From: Pirellulales bacterium
GTDB lineage: Bacteria > Planctomycetota > Planctomycetia > Pirellulales > JAEUIK01
Assembly: GCA_019694455.1 (NCBI GenBank)
Contig: JAIBBY010000018.1
Span: 1 to 64,000 of the forward strand
DNA: 64,000 bases
Reading direction: 5' to 3'
This document shows positions 43,507-53,445 of the stretch, piece by piece. The translations under genes and the position numbers were made by a program. The notes under the pieces were generated by a model. It did no database searches. It was given only the letters and a program-made list of their open reading frames with translations, and had not been told where the DNA came from. Within the stretch, counting starts at the first letter, position 1. Each line of letters begins with the position of its first letter.

Positions 43507-44199
43507 ATGGCCCATTGGCAACATCGCCCCGAGCCGAATTGGCAAAAGTTCGAGTTCAATCAGCCGTATGCCAAGGGTTTGGCCCGCTTGCGCGACGAGG
43601 TGCTGGCCAAGACCGATTTCGACCCCGCCACGCTCTGGCAATGGGGGACCATGCAGGCGATGGCGGTGATCGGCGTGCTCAAGGCGATTGAGCGCCGCTT
43701 TGGCCGCGAGGGGCAAGAGGTGGTGCAGCAGACCCTACGCGATGTCGGCCTCGACATTGGTCGGCAGATACTCGCCGGCGCGAAGCGGCCCGACGACATG
43801 TCGATCGCCGAGTGGATCAGTTTTTACGCCACGGTGATCAACCGCATTATTTACGCCTCGCTGGAAGCGCCGCGAGTCGACAGCGACCAACAGGTGAGCT
43901 TCGATATTCTTTGGTGCCCGCACCAGGATCACTATCAGGCGCTCGATTGTCGCGTGCAGCGGTACTTTGTGCAGGGGATGATCGACGCGGCGCAAGAATT
44001 TGCGGCAGATCACGGCTTTGACGTGCGGTTTGACACCACCATTCCCGCGGGCGCCCCCACCTGCCACTTCACCATCTGGCGAGCCACCGGCGAGCAGACG
44101 TCGGCGGCATGGCAAGAATACACCAGCGTCATCAACGCCAAGGCGCTGAAGATCGCGGCCCAATCCGCGCCGAACGACGCGCCCACTCCCAATCGCTGA
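43507..44199 (+). CDS. L-2-amino-thiazoline-4-carboxylic acid hydrolase family protein
   Basis: 230 residues. GGGAG lies 8 bases before the ATG. The order of an N-terminal QPYAKGLARLRDEVLAK, helical middle IERRFGREGQEVVQQTLRDVG, then DILWCPHQDHYQALDCRVQRYFVQG and APTCHFTIWR fits the ATC hydrolase family (recognised by eye). Members known so far open the thiazoline ring on the way to L-cysteine, but many relatives have no assigned role. The cysteines in DILWC, LDC and TCHF are candidates for the active site. Cytoplasmic. The strong hairpin that follows may terminate it. Confidence 0.7.
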   Translation: MAHWQHRPEPNWQKFEFNQPYAKGLARLRDEVLAKTDFDPATLWQWGTMQAMAVIGVLKAIERRFGREGQEVVQQTLRDVGLDIGRQILAGAKRPDDMSIAEWISFYATVINRIIYASLEAPRVDSDQQVSFDILWCPHQDHYQALDCRVQRYFVQGMIDAAQEFAADHGFDVRFDTTIPAGAPTCHFTIWRATGEQTSAAWQEYTSVINAKALKIAAQSAPNDAPTPNR

Positions 44200-44219
44200 C
44201 TTCTTCAACTCAGCGCAAC

Positions 44220-44257
44220 AAAAAAAGCGAAGCGCCCCGGTGGGAACGCTTCGCTTT
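44220..44257 (-). terminator. Rho-independent terminator (PEP-CTERM gene)
   Basis: Perfect 11-base stem AAAGCGAAGCG/CGCTTCGCTTT (44224-44234 with 44247-44257), 12-base loop, followed on the minus strand by a run of seven T. It is 32 bases after the stop of the minus-strand PEP-CTERM gene. On the plus strand it is a weaker signal for the ATC-hydrolase-like gene. Confidence 0.9.
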
Positions 44258-44288
44258 GAGATTTGGCAGTCAGGAAGTCGCTCGCGGA

Positions 44289-44945
44289 CTAGCGGCCGCG
44301 CTTCCGGACCAGCATCGCCAAGCCGACCACGCCGAGGCCCAGCATCGTGATGGTGCTCGGCTCGGGGACGACATGGAAGGTCTGCGTGATGAACGACAGG
44401 GTCGGCACGCCGGTGCCCGCGAAGGCCAGAATGTCCTTCTGCACATGCAGCACGTTTTGGCCGGGCAGGAGCAGCGTCGAATCGATCTTCTTGTCCGAGC
44501 CGGGATTGACGTCGTAGATTTCCAGCTTGGCGTTCGGATAATCGGGCAAGAAGGTCTCGGTGACGCTCATGATGCCGGTGCCGGCCACGACCGACGGGTT
44601 GCCGGTCATCCGAGCGGCGTTGATTGTGTTCTTAGGATTGACCGTGCTGACGCGGAAGGTCAACAGCGCGTCCGATCCGCCGCCGCCGAGGAAATCGAGG
44701 AAGGCGCCTTGGATGACGATGCCCGAGTTGCCAGCGCCATCGGTGTAGGCGTTGACGTTCACATGGGTGTCGGCAGGCATGTCGCCGGCGCCGAGGTAGG
44801 TGAACTGATCAAAGACCAGGCCGCCAACCGAGAGCGAGAGGTTCTGGTCGATGAGGTCGTGCAGAATGGCGGCACGGGCCGGAGCGGCCACGGCGATCAG
44901 CGTCAGGACGAAGGCGATGTTCGAGAGCAGGAGTTTTTTCAGCAT
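44289..44945 (-). CDS. Small PEP-CTERM protein
   Basis: 218 residues, ATG 44945. Signal peptide about 1-25 (LLLSNIAFVLTLIAVAAPARA). The body is strand-rich and glycine-rich (LSLSVGGLVFDQFTYLGAG, VIQGAFLDFLGGGGSD) without a domain I can name. The C-terminus VPEPSTITMLGLGVVGLAMLVRKRGR is a complete PEP-CTERM signal. It probably is exported and anchored by, or passed through, the exosortase path. A strong terminator follows. Confidence 0.85.
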   Translation of the reverse strand: MLKKLLLSNIAFVLTLIAVAAPARAAILHDLIDQNLSLSVGGLVFDQFTYLGAGDMPADTHVNVNAYTDGAGNSGIVIQGAFLDFLGGGGSDALLTFRVSTVNPKNTINAARMTGNPSVVAGTGIMSVTETFLPDYPNAKLEIYDVNPGSDKKIDSTLLLPGQNVLHVQKDILAFAGTGVPTLSFITQTFHVVPEPSTITMLGLGVVGLAMLVRKRGR

Positions 44946-45459
44946 GACGTTCTTTTCTAGGTTGAGTGTGCTTCTTCGCTGCCAAATCAAACTGTGTGTA
45001 GGAAAGCAGCCAGCTCGATGGCGGGCTGATGACAACCGAGGTGCTTGAAGCAGCGCCTGCAAGAACTCAACGCGGATCGATCAGTACGTACCGAACCGTT
45101 GAGGAGCGAACGTCGAAGCGTGGAAGAGCGCGAAAAGAAAACGCGATCTTGGCCGGCTAGGGCGACGCAAGAGACAGGCGCCACAAGAAAGTTGGCCGGC
45201 GTTTGATGGGAGCCAATGGCTCACCACGCCTGGGCGATCAACTTTCTACAACGACATTAGCAGCACCGTTTGCGTTTCAATCGATAGTGGGCCGGTCGGA
45301 CCAGCTCACTGCTTCCGTAGACTTTAACCACCCTGGGGACGGATGCAAGTCTTTTTTCGAAATTTTTGTGGGATCGACGGCCGGGGGGCTATTGGCAACG
45401 GGTACCTAGGACTCGCCGCAGGTCGACGGGCGTGTCGCAAGTCGTGTGCACACAACGTC
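44946..45459. other. Intergenic region upstream of the small PEP-CTERM gene
   Basis: About 510 bases between two minus-strand genes. Contains the promoter of the small PEP-CTERM gene and the 3' flank of the RTX-protein gene. Several short open frames have no ribosome binding site or recognisable content. A T-rich run near 45350-45367 is present. I see no named element. Confidence 0.45.
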
Positions 45460-48400
45460 TTATAGAACTATGGCAGATTCGCTGCCGACACGGTCGGCAG
45501 GCACTTCGGCTGGGGTGTAGACGAACCAATCGTACTCGCTGCCGCCGAGCAGAGAGTCTACCGCGTTGTCGTCCTGGACGGTCTGGCCCTTGATCAAGTA
45601 AGAGTCGCCATTCAGTCGGGGCCCCGTGCCATTCCCGGAAATATTGGCCAGCCGTGTCGCATAGCTACGTGCGGATGTCCACTCGGCCATGACAGCCATC
45701 AGGGCATTGAAGTTGGTCGAGTAGCTGGTCAGGCCGCCGATGAGCAGATCTTCTCCGGCATCGCCAGAGATGGTGTCGGTCCCACGGTCGCCCACGATCA
45801 GATCGCGGCCATCGTTGCCATTGATGATGTCGTTGTCACTTCCTCCCAACACCAGATCGTTTCCTTCACCAGCGATGACGACATTGACGCCATGGAAGGT
45901 CCAAATGGTGTCGTCGCCCGCTCCGCCTTCGATGTAATCGCCGCCACCGCCACCGAGCAGAACGTCGTTTCCATTGTCGCCATAGAAGGCGACCGGCAGG
46001 GACGAGCCATCTCCGCCGGCGAAAAATGTGTCGTTCCCATCGCCGCCGATTGCCACCAACTTGCCGGTGACGCTGGAGAACGACTCCTGGACGATTTTGC
46101 CTTGGTCGTTGATCCAAAGGGCGTCAATCCGCCCAGGGGCCAACTCATTGATGATCAGCAGATCGTTGTCCGAGTCGCCCAGGTAGACCAAATTGGTGAG
46201 ACTGGGATCGGTCCCCGCGCGCAAGGAAAGCTTCGAGTTGGGGTTGGAGACCCGCAGCAGCGCGCTGGCGGTCCCCAAGCCCGCGGCGCCGGGCAGCGCA
46301 GCGCCGCCAGAACCATTGAGCGATTGATTTCTGTCTTGAATCGAAACGCTAACGTTGACGTTATACACCCCGGAACTGGCGTAGGTGCCGGTGAATTGCA
46401 TGCCGTTGGCGCCAACCAGGGTTTGATCGGCGGCGCCGTCACCATTCCAGTCGATGTCGAAGGTCAATGACGTCGACGGCGGAAAGAGCGCGGAGTTCAG
46501 TTGAATGCTGAACGTCATCGGTTGTCCACTGACGCCCTCGACCGAACCGACAATACGAGGTTGGGCATCCTGCGCAATTTGGCTCATGATCTGATCGATG
46601 GAGCCCTTGAGTTGCGAAACGCCTGAGTATTGCACGATCCAGTAACCCAGCGTCGACGTGGGACTGCTGGGGGTGTAGACAGCCGCGTTGGGTATGGTGA
46701 CCGTCTTCGATCCAATCTGAAAGATCACATTGGCGCCGCTGGAGCGATTGGATATCGGCAAGGCGGGGTCGGGAGTGAGGCGGTAGACGCGGCGACCAAA
46801 CGACTCCATGCCCGTCAGCACGTAGCCGTCGCTCCAATCGGCCGCGGTGTAGGTGATTGTCTTGCGATCGGAGAAGCCCACCAGCGGATCGAGCTCCTTG
46901 AGCGCCTTGCTCAAGTAGGCCGTATTGGCGGGCGCGTCCTCAAAGGTCGACTTCCACCACAGGAAGTCCTCGGCGCCGGCGAGCGCCGTATGAAACAGTG
47001 ACTCCGCGTGATAGGTGTAGTCCTTGCCCTCTTCGTTGAGCAGCCAGTCGCGATCCGAGATCCAAGGCAAAAGCGGAACCGTGCTGGTGGCCACCTGCGT
47101 GCGCACCAGTTTCATGTCGGCGACGAACGCGTTGTAGGGTCGCCAGATCTCGAGAAACGCGGTTTGAAAGACTTCGTTCCGGGGCGACAAATCGTATGCA
47201 ATCGGCACGGAGGTTGGACTGTTGATCGTGAACAGATACTTGACCGTCAGGCCGTCGGCCGAGATGGAATAGACCTTCCATTTGCCGGTGTATTGCGGAT
47301 CGATCCAGTTCTGGCCACGATTCTCGACGTAAATGGTGTCTCCCGCCTTGAGGCCGCGCACAGGTTCGAAAAGTTGCAGCGTGGCTAGGCAGCTTGTGCC
47401 CGGCTTGCCGTAGCCGTCCATGTTCTGGACGGCCAGGATCTTTTTGATGCGCAGGTCAAATGGCAGGTCCGGCTGCTGGGCGCCATCCTGGGTGTAGACC
47501 GCCGTGTGATAACCGTATAGTTCCTTGGCCTGCTGATTGCCGATGAGCGCGCCAATCGTGTCGGAACTTTCACCAAACACGTAATATTCGGCCGCGGGCA
47601 GGGTGGCGCTGCGCAAGTAGCTGCCGTAGTTGGCCACCTTCACGTCGGGAAACAGCGCCTTCAGTGGTTCAAAGACGGCGCGATTCAGATATCCGGCGAA
47701 CCGCGCCTCCATTACGCCATTCCAGATCGCGACTTCCTTGCCGTTGGGGTCCCAGTTTGTGATGTTGGCCAGCGCCAGGTCGTTATCGGTCAGGCCCGCC
47801 GCCTTCAGTTCGGTCTTGACGGCGTTCCAGCGCGGATCGGCCTGAATCGCCTGCCACACATTCCGCGCCGCGGAAACTTGCGGATTGACCCGTCGATCAA
47901 AGGTTTGCACCCCCCAATACGACAAGCTGACGTCTTCCACGTCCATAATCAGGTAGTCGAGCTTGCCCCCCAGGTTCTTGTACTGCGTGAAGAAGTTCTG
48001 CACGCGCGACTTGGCAAGCTGCTCCCAGCGGTCCATCCAAATCGTGAAGAAATCGCTTGCCGCGCCGCTCGCCGTGATGGGATCGATATAGCCATAGGGC
48101 AAATGCTCCGTCGTTCCAAAGCCATCGAACGCCAGATAGTCCGCGAGGTGGATGTTTCGCTCTCCCTGCGGCATGGCGTTAGTGGCCTGGATCGCGGCTT
48201 GCGGCGTGGGCGTGTTCGTGTTGCCCGTCGTGTCGCGCAGCCACAATTGATACATGGTGGTGATATTGTCGGCTGACGAGGGTTGCGTTGCAGCGGCATG
48301 AAAGCGGTCAACGGTGACGCCCGCCGCGGGCGCGATCGAATCGTCGAACAGCCCCAACAGTTCGCGGGTGGTGAACGCGTCGAGCATGGGGTACGGATTG

Positions 48401-49002
48401 ACGGCGAACAGGAACGACATCGCCGCCTTGGCGCCGACGGCGTCCAACTCCGCATCGGCCGTGCCCAAGAGCGATCCATTGCGCGCGGTGGCCAGCGCGG
48501 TCAATACGCCGTCGGGGCGCAGGTTGGCCAGATTCACTCCGCGTCCGGGCAGGGCCGCCTTGAGCGTCGCCAACTCGTCGTAGCCGCGAATCAGCCCGCC
48601 GTTCAATAGCGCCACCAGCAATTCGTCGCTCCCCAGCGACAAAAATGCGCGGTCGAAGGATAACGATCCGACCAGCGACGTCGCCGAGTTATGCGTGGTC
48701 AGCCCTTTGCTCACCAGGTAGTTCAACACCGCTTGCGATGACAGACCATCGTCCAAGCCGGTCATTTGCGGCGTGGTGGCGGCCAGCGGGGCGAAGTCCG
48801 CCTCAGCCGCCGGCGCCGCAAGTTGCGATACCAGGGCGGTTGGCGAGGCCGCGCCCTGCAGCGCTTCTGGCGCAAAGTGAGCCAGATTGCCGACGTCTAT
48901 ATTAAAGACGCGCCGATCCTCCAGGGGCTCGATCAGCAGTTTGCGAAGTGGTTTCTTGCCAGACGAAAGCGGCGCTGTAGCGCGCGCCGGATGCTTGAGC
49001 AT
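45460..49002 (-). CDS. Giant secreted RTX-repeat protein with glycosidase-like domain
   Basis: 1180 residues. AAGGTGG lies 8 bases before the ATG. Residues about 15-35 (KPLRKLLIEPLEDRRVFNID) carry the LEPR-XLL-like N-terminal signature of large planctomycete surface proteins. Residues about 250-810 look like a TIM-barrel-type glycosidase: YLIMDVEDVSLSYWG, ALANITNWDPNGKE, FPDVKVANYGSYLR, VATSTVPLLPWISDRDW and AGAEDFLWWKSTFED. Then a PKD/Ig-like part (LTFDIDWNGDGAADQTLVG, NVNVSVSIQD), and finally calcium-binding RTX repeats (GGDGNDTFFAGGDG, YGDNGNDVLLGGGGGDYIEGG, AGEGNDLVLGGSDNDIING). It is likely a cell-surface or secreted carbohydrate-active protein. Confidence 0.85.
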   Translation of the reverse strand: MLKHPARATAPLSSGKKPLRKLLIEPLEDRRVFNIDVGNLAHFAPEALQGAASPTALVSQLAAPAAEADFAPLAATTPQMTGLDDGLSSQAVLNYLVSKGLTTHNSATSLVGSLSFDRAFLSLGSDELLVALLNGGLIRGYDELATLKAALPGRGVNLANLRPDGVLTALATARNGSLLGTADAELDAVGAKAAMSFLFAVNPYPMLDAFTTRELLGLFDDSIAPAAGVTVDRFHAAATQPSSADNITTMYQLWLRDTTGNTNTPTPQAAIQATNAMPQGERNIHLADYLAFDGFGTTEHLPYGYIDPITASGAASDFFTIWMDRWEQLAKSRVQNFFTQYKNLGGKLDYLIMDVEDVSLSYWGVQTFDRRVNPQVSAARNVWQAIQADPRWNAVKTELKAAGLTDNDLALANITNWDPNGKEVAIWNGVMEARFAGYLNRAVFEPLKALFPDVKVANYGSYLRSATLPAAEYYVFGESSDTIGALIGNQQAKELYGYHTAVYTQDGAQQPDLPFDLRIKKILAVQNMDGYGKPGTSCLATLQLFEPVRGLKAGDTIYVENRGQNWIDPQYTGKWKVYSISADGLTVKYLFTINSPTSVPIAYDLSPRNEVFQTAFLEIWRPYNAFVADMKLVRTQVATSTVPLLPWISDRDWLLNEEGKDYTYHAESLFHTALAGAEDFLWWKSTFEDAPANTAYLSKALKELDPLVGFSDRKTITYTAADWSDGYVLTGMESFGRRVYRLTPDPALPISNRSSGANVIFQIGSKTVTIPNAAVYTPSSPTSTLGYWIVQYSGVSQLKGSIDQIMSQIAQDAQPRIVGSVEGVSGQPMTFSIQLNSALFPPSTSLTFDIDWNGDGAADQTLVGANGMQFTGTYASSGVYNVNVSVSIQDRNQSLNGSGGAALPGAAGLGTASALLRVSNPNSKLSLRAGTDPSLTNLVYLGDSDNDLLIINELAPGRIDALWINDQGKIVQESFSSVTGKLVAIGGDGNDTFFAGGDGSSLPVAFYGDNGNDVLLGGGGGDYIEGGAGDDTIWTFHGVNVVIAGEGNDLVLGGSDNDIINGNDGRDLIVGDRGTDTISGDAGEDLLIGGLTSYSTNFNALMAVMAEWTSARSYATRLANISGNGTGPRLNGDSYLIKGQTVQDDNAVDSLLGGSEYDWFVYTPAEVPADRVGSESAIVL

Positions 49003-50221
49003 TTGCGGACCACCTTACGACCGTCTTGGTGCGAGAAGAGGTTGAATCGCTGCCATAGCGACAGCCCGTGCGCATGCTGCCAGTGCGCAGCTAGCACGGA
49101 GGTGTTAACTGGTAGCAGAAGTGGAATATTGACGTCGACCTACAACGAGCGAACGCCCGTCGATGTGGCAAGCTTTATCGGTTCAGCGCGGCCCGCGAGA
49201 TTGGTCCGCGCCGGAGAGCAGCAGAGAAAGTTTTCAAAATAGACGAATAGTGGTCCACGGCGCGGAAGTCAAGAAAGAGAGCGCGTCATGGTGAGACGGG
49301 GCAACCAATTGGGTTCGGTCAGTTTGGCGGCGATGCGGCGACCAAGACAAATTGGGTTTGGCCATTGGCGTACTGGCGAACAAGTTTGGAAGCGCGCGAT
49401 CGATAGGGTTGTCTAGTCCTCGCGTGCCCCGCGCTCTACCCCCAATCCAAGGGGTAATCGGCGAGGCGATCTTGCCGCGCTCCAATCCCGAGGCGGCTAA
49501 TCGGCGCGGGCGGTGATACCGCGCTACTGCCTTGAGTCCGATGCCATTCTCGCGGGATCATCGGCGGCTGTTGCGCGGTTCCTCACAGATCAAGCGATCA
49601 AATTGCAAGTTCTGCTGGCCGCCCAAGCTTGTTCCATTATCAAGAGATGGTCAGCAGCGCATGCCAACGGACCGGAGAGCGCCCAGAGCGAAATTCAGAT
49701 AGGCGCCAAAGCAGGACTCTGCAACCCGCTGGGGGCACAAACTGCAGCGGCCGTGCGCCAGATGAATTGCATGGGATTGCAAGGCGTTCTCAAGCGGTGA
49801 AATGCGGCTCGGCGATGGCGAGATATGCGGCAATCGAGAATACTATTAATTCTGTTAAAATATTGTAGCAGATTGTGTTGATTTGTTTGTATTATGTAGG
49901 GGTAGAACCTTTCCGGGCGGTGGCCTGTCGGTCGCCGTTGCCGCCAGTCGGTTGGGTATCGCTTAGGGCAGCTTCCGCATGGGCAGTCGCATTCGTTTTC
50001 GCCTTGCAAGCCAAGTCTTCTTGCAATTGCGGGTTCTCTCGACGCGCTATGCTGCGCTTGCTCGCTTGAAGAGAGTGTCGGCAGTCTCGCGGCACGCTGC
50101 GCGATTTGCGCACTGGAAACGGCATTGTGCGCCGTCTTTCTCGCCGATGGTGGCGAGAAAGTTGACGGCGCCAACTTTGGCGACGATTTGATTCACAAAA
50201 CTTTGAAACTGGGGGTCCAAC
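49003..50221. other. 1.2 kb gene-poor region
   Basis: No frame in this stretch combines length, a ribosome binding site and sensible protein content. It holds the divergent promoters for the RTX protein (left) and the alginate-lyase family gene (right). A sharply AT-rich patch at about 49840-49905 is the best promoter candidate for the rightward gene. Parts may be decayed sequence. No repeats recognised. Confidence 0.5.
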
Positions 50222-51562
50222 ATGTTCATGCGCCGTGTCATTGTCGCGTGCGTCGTTGTCTGCTTGGCTTGCGCTGCGCCAGTGCGCGCCTGGGCGGAAG
50301 CCGGTGGCGCGGCACGCACGTTCATCATCAATCTTGACTACCTGGATCAAAGCAAGGCTCAATACCAGGCCGGCGACGCCAAAACGGTGGCGACCGTCAA
50401 CGCCTTGATCGGCCGAGCGAATACGGTGATGAACTGGGGACCCTGGTCGGTGCTGGACGACGGACTGATGCCGCCGAGCGGCGATCCACATGATTACTTG
50501 AGCTATGGCAGTTATTGGTGGCCCAACCCCGATACTCCCGATGGATTGCCTTGGATTGCGCGAGATGGCTACATCAATCCCGCCAACGATGGCGACTTGC
50601 GATCGCTGGGCCAGTTCTCCCAGGCCGCCGAAAGCTTGGGATTGGCGTACTACATGACCGGCGACGAGCGCTACTCCACCGCCCTGGCGCGTGACTTGAG
50701 AACCTGGTTTCTCGATCCAGCCACGCGCATGAATCCCGTGCAGAAGTACGGGCTGATCATTCCCGGCATCTCCGACAAATCGTTCGATACGGCCGGTTTT
50801 CGCAACACAATGCGGACCATATTTGACTCCGCCGGCATCTTGGAGATGTCGCCCAACTGGAGCGCGAGCGACAAGACGGCGCTGCAACAATGGGCCCACG
50901 ACTTCGCCACCTTCATCGACAACAGCGACGAGGGGCAGGCGCAGTTCGAAGATCCCGCCAATCACGGCACCAACTTCGATGTCAACAAGGCAATCTTGAA
51001 TTTGTACAGCGGCGATCTGGGCAAGGCGCATGAGGCAATTCAATACTATCTTGATCAACGCATGCCCGGCCAGTTCGCGGCCAACGGCGAACAAATCTTC
51101 GAAATGGGTCGCGCCAACAATTTTCTGTACCATCGTTACCATCTCGGCGTGGTGTTCGACTTGGCGCAGATGGCTACGAACTATTTTCCAGACTTGGATG
51201 TTTGGAATCACGTAACGCCCGACGGCGCCAGCTTGCAATCCGCAGTCCAATTTATGTTGCCGTACTTCACCGGCGAATTGGAGTGGCCGTACTTCGAGCC
51301 AGGCAACGAGTTTCCGCGCGACGACGATTTGTATTACTGGCAAGTGATGGTGGTGGCCGCGGTCGGAATGCATGATCCGGACCTGTACCGCCTGGCCGAA
51401 CAGCATCGCTCCAAGATTTATATCTACGATTCTCGGATGTTGACGCACCCTGCTTCGGCAGTCCCAGAACCGGCGACAGTTGCCACCACTGCAATGGCGT
51501 TGGTATCGCTAGCCACAGGATATGCCTTGCGGCGGCGCAGATTATTGCGAAGGACAAGTTGA
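50222..51562 (+). CDS. Alginate-lyase family protein with PEP-CTERM anchor
   Basis: 446 residues. GGGGGT is 5 bases upstream of the ATG. Signal peptide about 1-26. The body follows the alginate-lyase (alpha/alpha toroid) pattern: DYLSYGSYWWPNPDTPDGLP, DGYINPANDGDLRSLGQFSQ, AYYMTGDERYSTALARDLRTWF, and NHGTNFDVNKAILNLY, where Asn/His are the likely catalytic pair. It would cleave uronate-containing polysaccharide by beta-elimination (family knowledge), alginate not proven. The C-terminus VPEPATVATTAMALVSLATGY followed by ALRRRRLLRR is a PEP-CTERM signal, unusual for a polysaccharide lyase, so the enzyme is probably displayed at the cell surface. Confidence 0.88.
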   Translation: MFMRRVIVACVVVCLACAAPVRAWAEAGGAARTFIINLDYLDQSKAQYQAGDAKTVATVNALIGRANTVMNWGPWSVLDDGLMPPSGDPHDYLSYGSYWWPNPDTPDGLPWIARDGYINPANDGDLRSLGQFSQAAESLGLAYYMTGDERYSTALARDLRTWFLDPATRMNPVQKYGLIIPGISDKSFDTAGFRNTMRTIFDSAGILEMSPNWSASDKTALQQWAHDFATFIDNSDEGQAQFEDPANHGTNFDVNKAILNLYSGDLGKAHEAIQYYLDQRMPGQFAANGEQIFEMGRANNFLYHRYHLGVVFDLAQMATNYFPDLDVWNHVTPDGASLQSAVQFMLPYFTGELEWPYFEPGNEFPRDDDLYYWQVMVVAAVGMHDPDLYRLAEQHRSKIYIYDSRMLTHPASAVPEPATVATTAMALVSLATGYALRRRRLLRRTS

Positions 51563-51975
51563 GGGGGCGCATCGTCACAATGCTTGACGAACTCGACTGC
51601 ATGGCAAGTTGTCGATTCGGCCGACTTGTGATGTCAGCGCCATAAGGCGGCCCAATCGGTAAGCGGCGTCAAAAACACCACGGACCGTTCGCCGGCCAGA
51701 TCGATCGGGGTGTCGTGTCAATGCCGAAGGCCATCGACCCATCTGGCATCACGGCCGTTGCGATTCTTGGTCAATGGCCCGGTTCCCCGTCCCACTTCAC
51801 GGGTGTGTGCGGACGCAACTTCGTTGCGGACCGCTGGCAACATTTTGTTCCCATTGGTACCCTCACACGTGGTGGCGTGTTCGTGCGAGGGATCGGGATG
51901 TCTTTTTAGCGAATTCGGAAACGGATACGCCGCCTGTCTTGGCCTCCCGATTCAAAACTCTTAAGCGCTGGACTC
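51563..51975. other. Intergenic region with two hairpins after the lyase gene
   Basis: About 410 bases. Hairpin A (51809-51834): GCGG/CCGC and CGCAAC/GTTGCG around TTC. Hairpin B (51860-51891): CCCTC/GAGGG and ACACG/CGTGT. Five T follow at 51902-51906, about 10 bases after hairpin B. They may end lyase transcription or fold in a leader of the methyltransferase gene. No gene supported. Confidence 0.5.
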
Positions 51976-52683
51976 ATGACCGACGAACTTGCAATGGCAA
52001 CACCGGGGCAATCAGCCGCCCAACTCAGCTCAGCGCCAGTTAGCGAGTATTTTGATCGGCTTTCGGCCGATTATCACTTGCAGTATCGAGATTCGCGAAA
52101 GTTTCGGCAGCGGCGAGAGCGTTTTGCCGAACTGCTGCGGCGCTATGCAGGCTGGTCTTTGTCCGCTCTCGATTTCGGCTGTGGGGCCGGCAACTTAACA
52201 CCGCTATTGGCGGAAATCTCCGACAATGTTGTCGCGGTGGACGCATCGGCCGAAATGCGCGCCATGGCCAGTCAGAGACTAGCCCACCTGGCAAATACGC
52301 GTGTCAAGGAATTGGATAAGCTGGAGGGGAGCGCATTCGACCTCGTGCTGTGCTCGAGTGTCATCGAGTATGTCAAAGCGGATGCCGAACTGCTGCGGCA
52401 ATTCGCTGGTTGGATGCGACCCGGCGGGCTGCTGCTGATTACGCTGCCCAACCGGTTTGGCGTGGCACAGAATGTCGCACGCTGGTTGCCTAGCCAAACT
52501 GAGACTTGCCGACTTCAGCAGCGCCTTTATCGACGGTCGCAGGCCGTAGAATTATTGGGGCGTCACTTCGACGTCTTGGAATCGAGCGCGTCCATCGGGC
52601 TGCCACTGGCCCGTAACCTCGGCATGGGAGAGTTGATCATCTGCGCGGCCAGACGGCGGCGCGAGTCATCTTCCATTGGATAG
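51976..52683 (+). CDS. Class I SAM-dependent methyltransferase
   Basis: 235 residues. Motif I LSALDFGCGAGNLTPLL, Asp in NVVAVDASAEM, motif II FDLVLCSSVIEYV, post-motif MRPGGLLLITLPN. The N-terminus SEYFDRLSADYHLQYRDS resembles UbiG/polyketide-type methyltransferases. Substrate unknown. Monocistronic. An in-frame ATG seven codons in is an alternative start. Confidence 0.85.
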   Translation: MTDELAMATPGQSAAQLSSAPVSEYFDRLSADYHLQYRDSRKFRQRRERFAELLRRYAGWSLSALDFGCGAGNLTPLLAEISDNVVAVDASAEMRAMASQRLAHLANTRVKELDKLEGSAFDLVLCSSVIEYVKADAELLRQFAGWMRPGGLLLITLPNRFGVAQNVARWLPSQTETCRLQQRLYRRSQAVELLGRHFDVLESSASIGLPLARNLGMGELIICAARRRRESSSIG

Positions 52684-52782
52684 GCCCATTCCTTGGCACG
52701 CCGATCGCCGCGACCTACTAGAAATCGCTTGGCGGGCCGAACTCTCCTCGTACGGGTGATCGCCCCAGCACGGTCCGCAGGC

Positions 52783-53370
52783 TCACAGTTCCTTGTCGCG
52801 CAAAGCCGCCAGCGCCTGGCGATGACGCTCGATGTCGGCGGGGTCGAGAAAGCGCTTGCGAATCTCGCGGGCAGGCGGACTGCCGACGATCGTATACGGC
52901 TCCACGTCGCGCGTCACCAGCGCGCCGGCGGCCACAATCGCTCCCTCGCCAATGCGCACGCCGTGCATCACAATGGCGCCATAGCCCAGCCACACGTCGT
53001 CTTCGATGACGACGGGCTTTTGCTCGTCGCGCCCCGCGCGGATGCTCGGCGCGCCGACGACATCAAAGCGATGGTCTCCCCCCACAATGCCCACATGCGA
53101 CGCCAGCATGCAGTAGTTGCCGATCCGCGCCTGGGTCATGATCCAGCAGCCTTCGCCCACGAAGGTGTAGGCGCCGATCGACACCGCCCGCGGCAAAATG
53201 CGGGTGCCCTTCGAGATGCGAACGCCCGGCCCCGCGCCCAGCAACTGATAGCGCACGCGGGTGGCGTACCACGACTCCCACTGGCGATACCACTGGCGCA
53301 GGCGCAGCGCTCGCGTTCCGCCGGGCGCGCCGTCGTAACCAAAAATGCGTCGCCCAAGCTCGGCCAGCAT
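52783..53370 (-). CDS. Hexapeptide-repeat acyltransferase (left-handed beta-helix)
   Basis: 195 residues. The left-handed beta-helix is shown by hexad repeats: [73 protein letters not shown], ending with [15 protein letters not shown]. His in VGGDHRFD is in the place of the catalytic His of galactoside/maltose-type O-acetyltransferases. Such enzymes acetylate sugars in surface polysaccharide (family knowledge). Downstream gene of the STAS/anti-sigma pair, 75 bases away. Confidence 0.87.
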   Translation of the reverse strand: MLAELGRRIFGYDGAPGGTRALRLRQWYRQWESWYATRVRYQLLGAGPGVRISKGTRILPRAVSIGAYTFVGEGCWIMTQARIGNYCMLASHVGIVGGDHRFDVVGAPSIRAGRDEQKPVVIEDDVWLGYGAIVMHGVRIGEGAIVAAGALVTRDVEPYTIVGSPPAREIRKRFLDPADIERHRQALAALRDKEL

Positions 53371-53445
53371 GGTTTAAGTCGATTTTCCAAAAGCCAAGAG
53401 GTTTTCGCCCGCCGATCCTGGCGGATGCGGTCGGCGGCCAGATCG

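Noticed and set aside
45460-46200. Tandem DNA repeats under the RTX region
   Set aside because: The repeats are at protein level (GGxGxD units); DNA copies are diverged and do not form exact tandem repeats.
49892-51448. 518-codon frame antisense to the alginate-lyase gene
   Set aside because: His/Gln/Arg-rich shadow; the plus-strand protein has signal peptide, enzyme motifs and PEP-CTERM.
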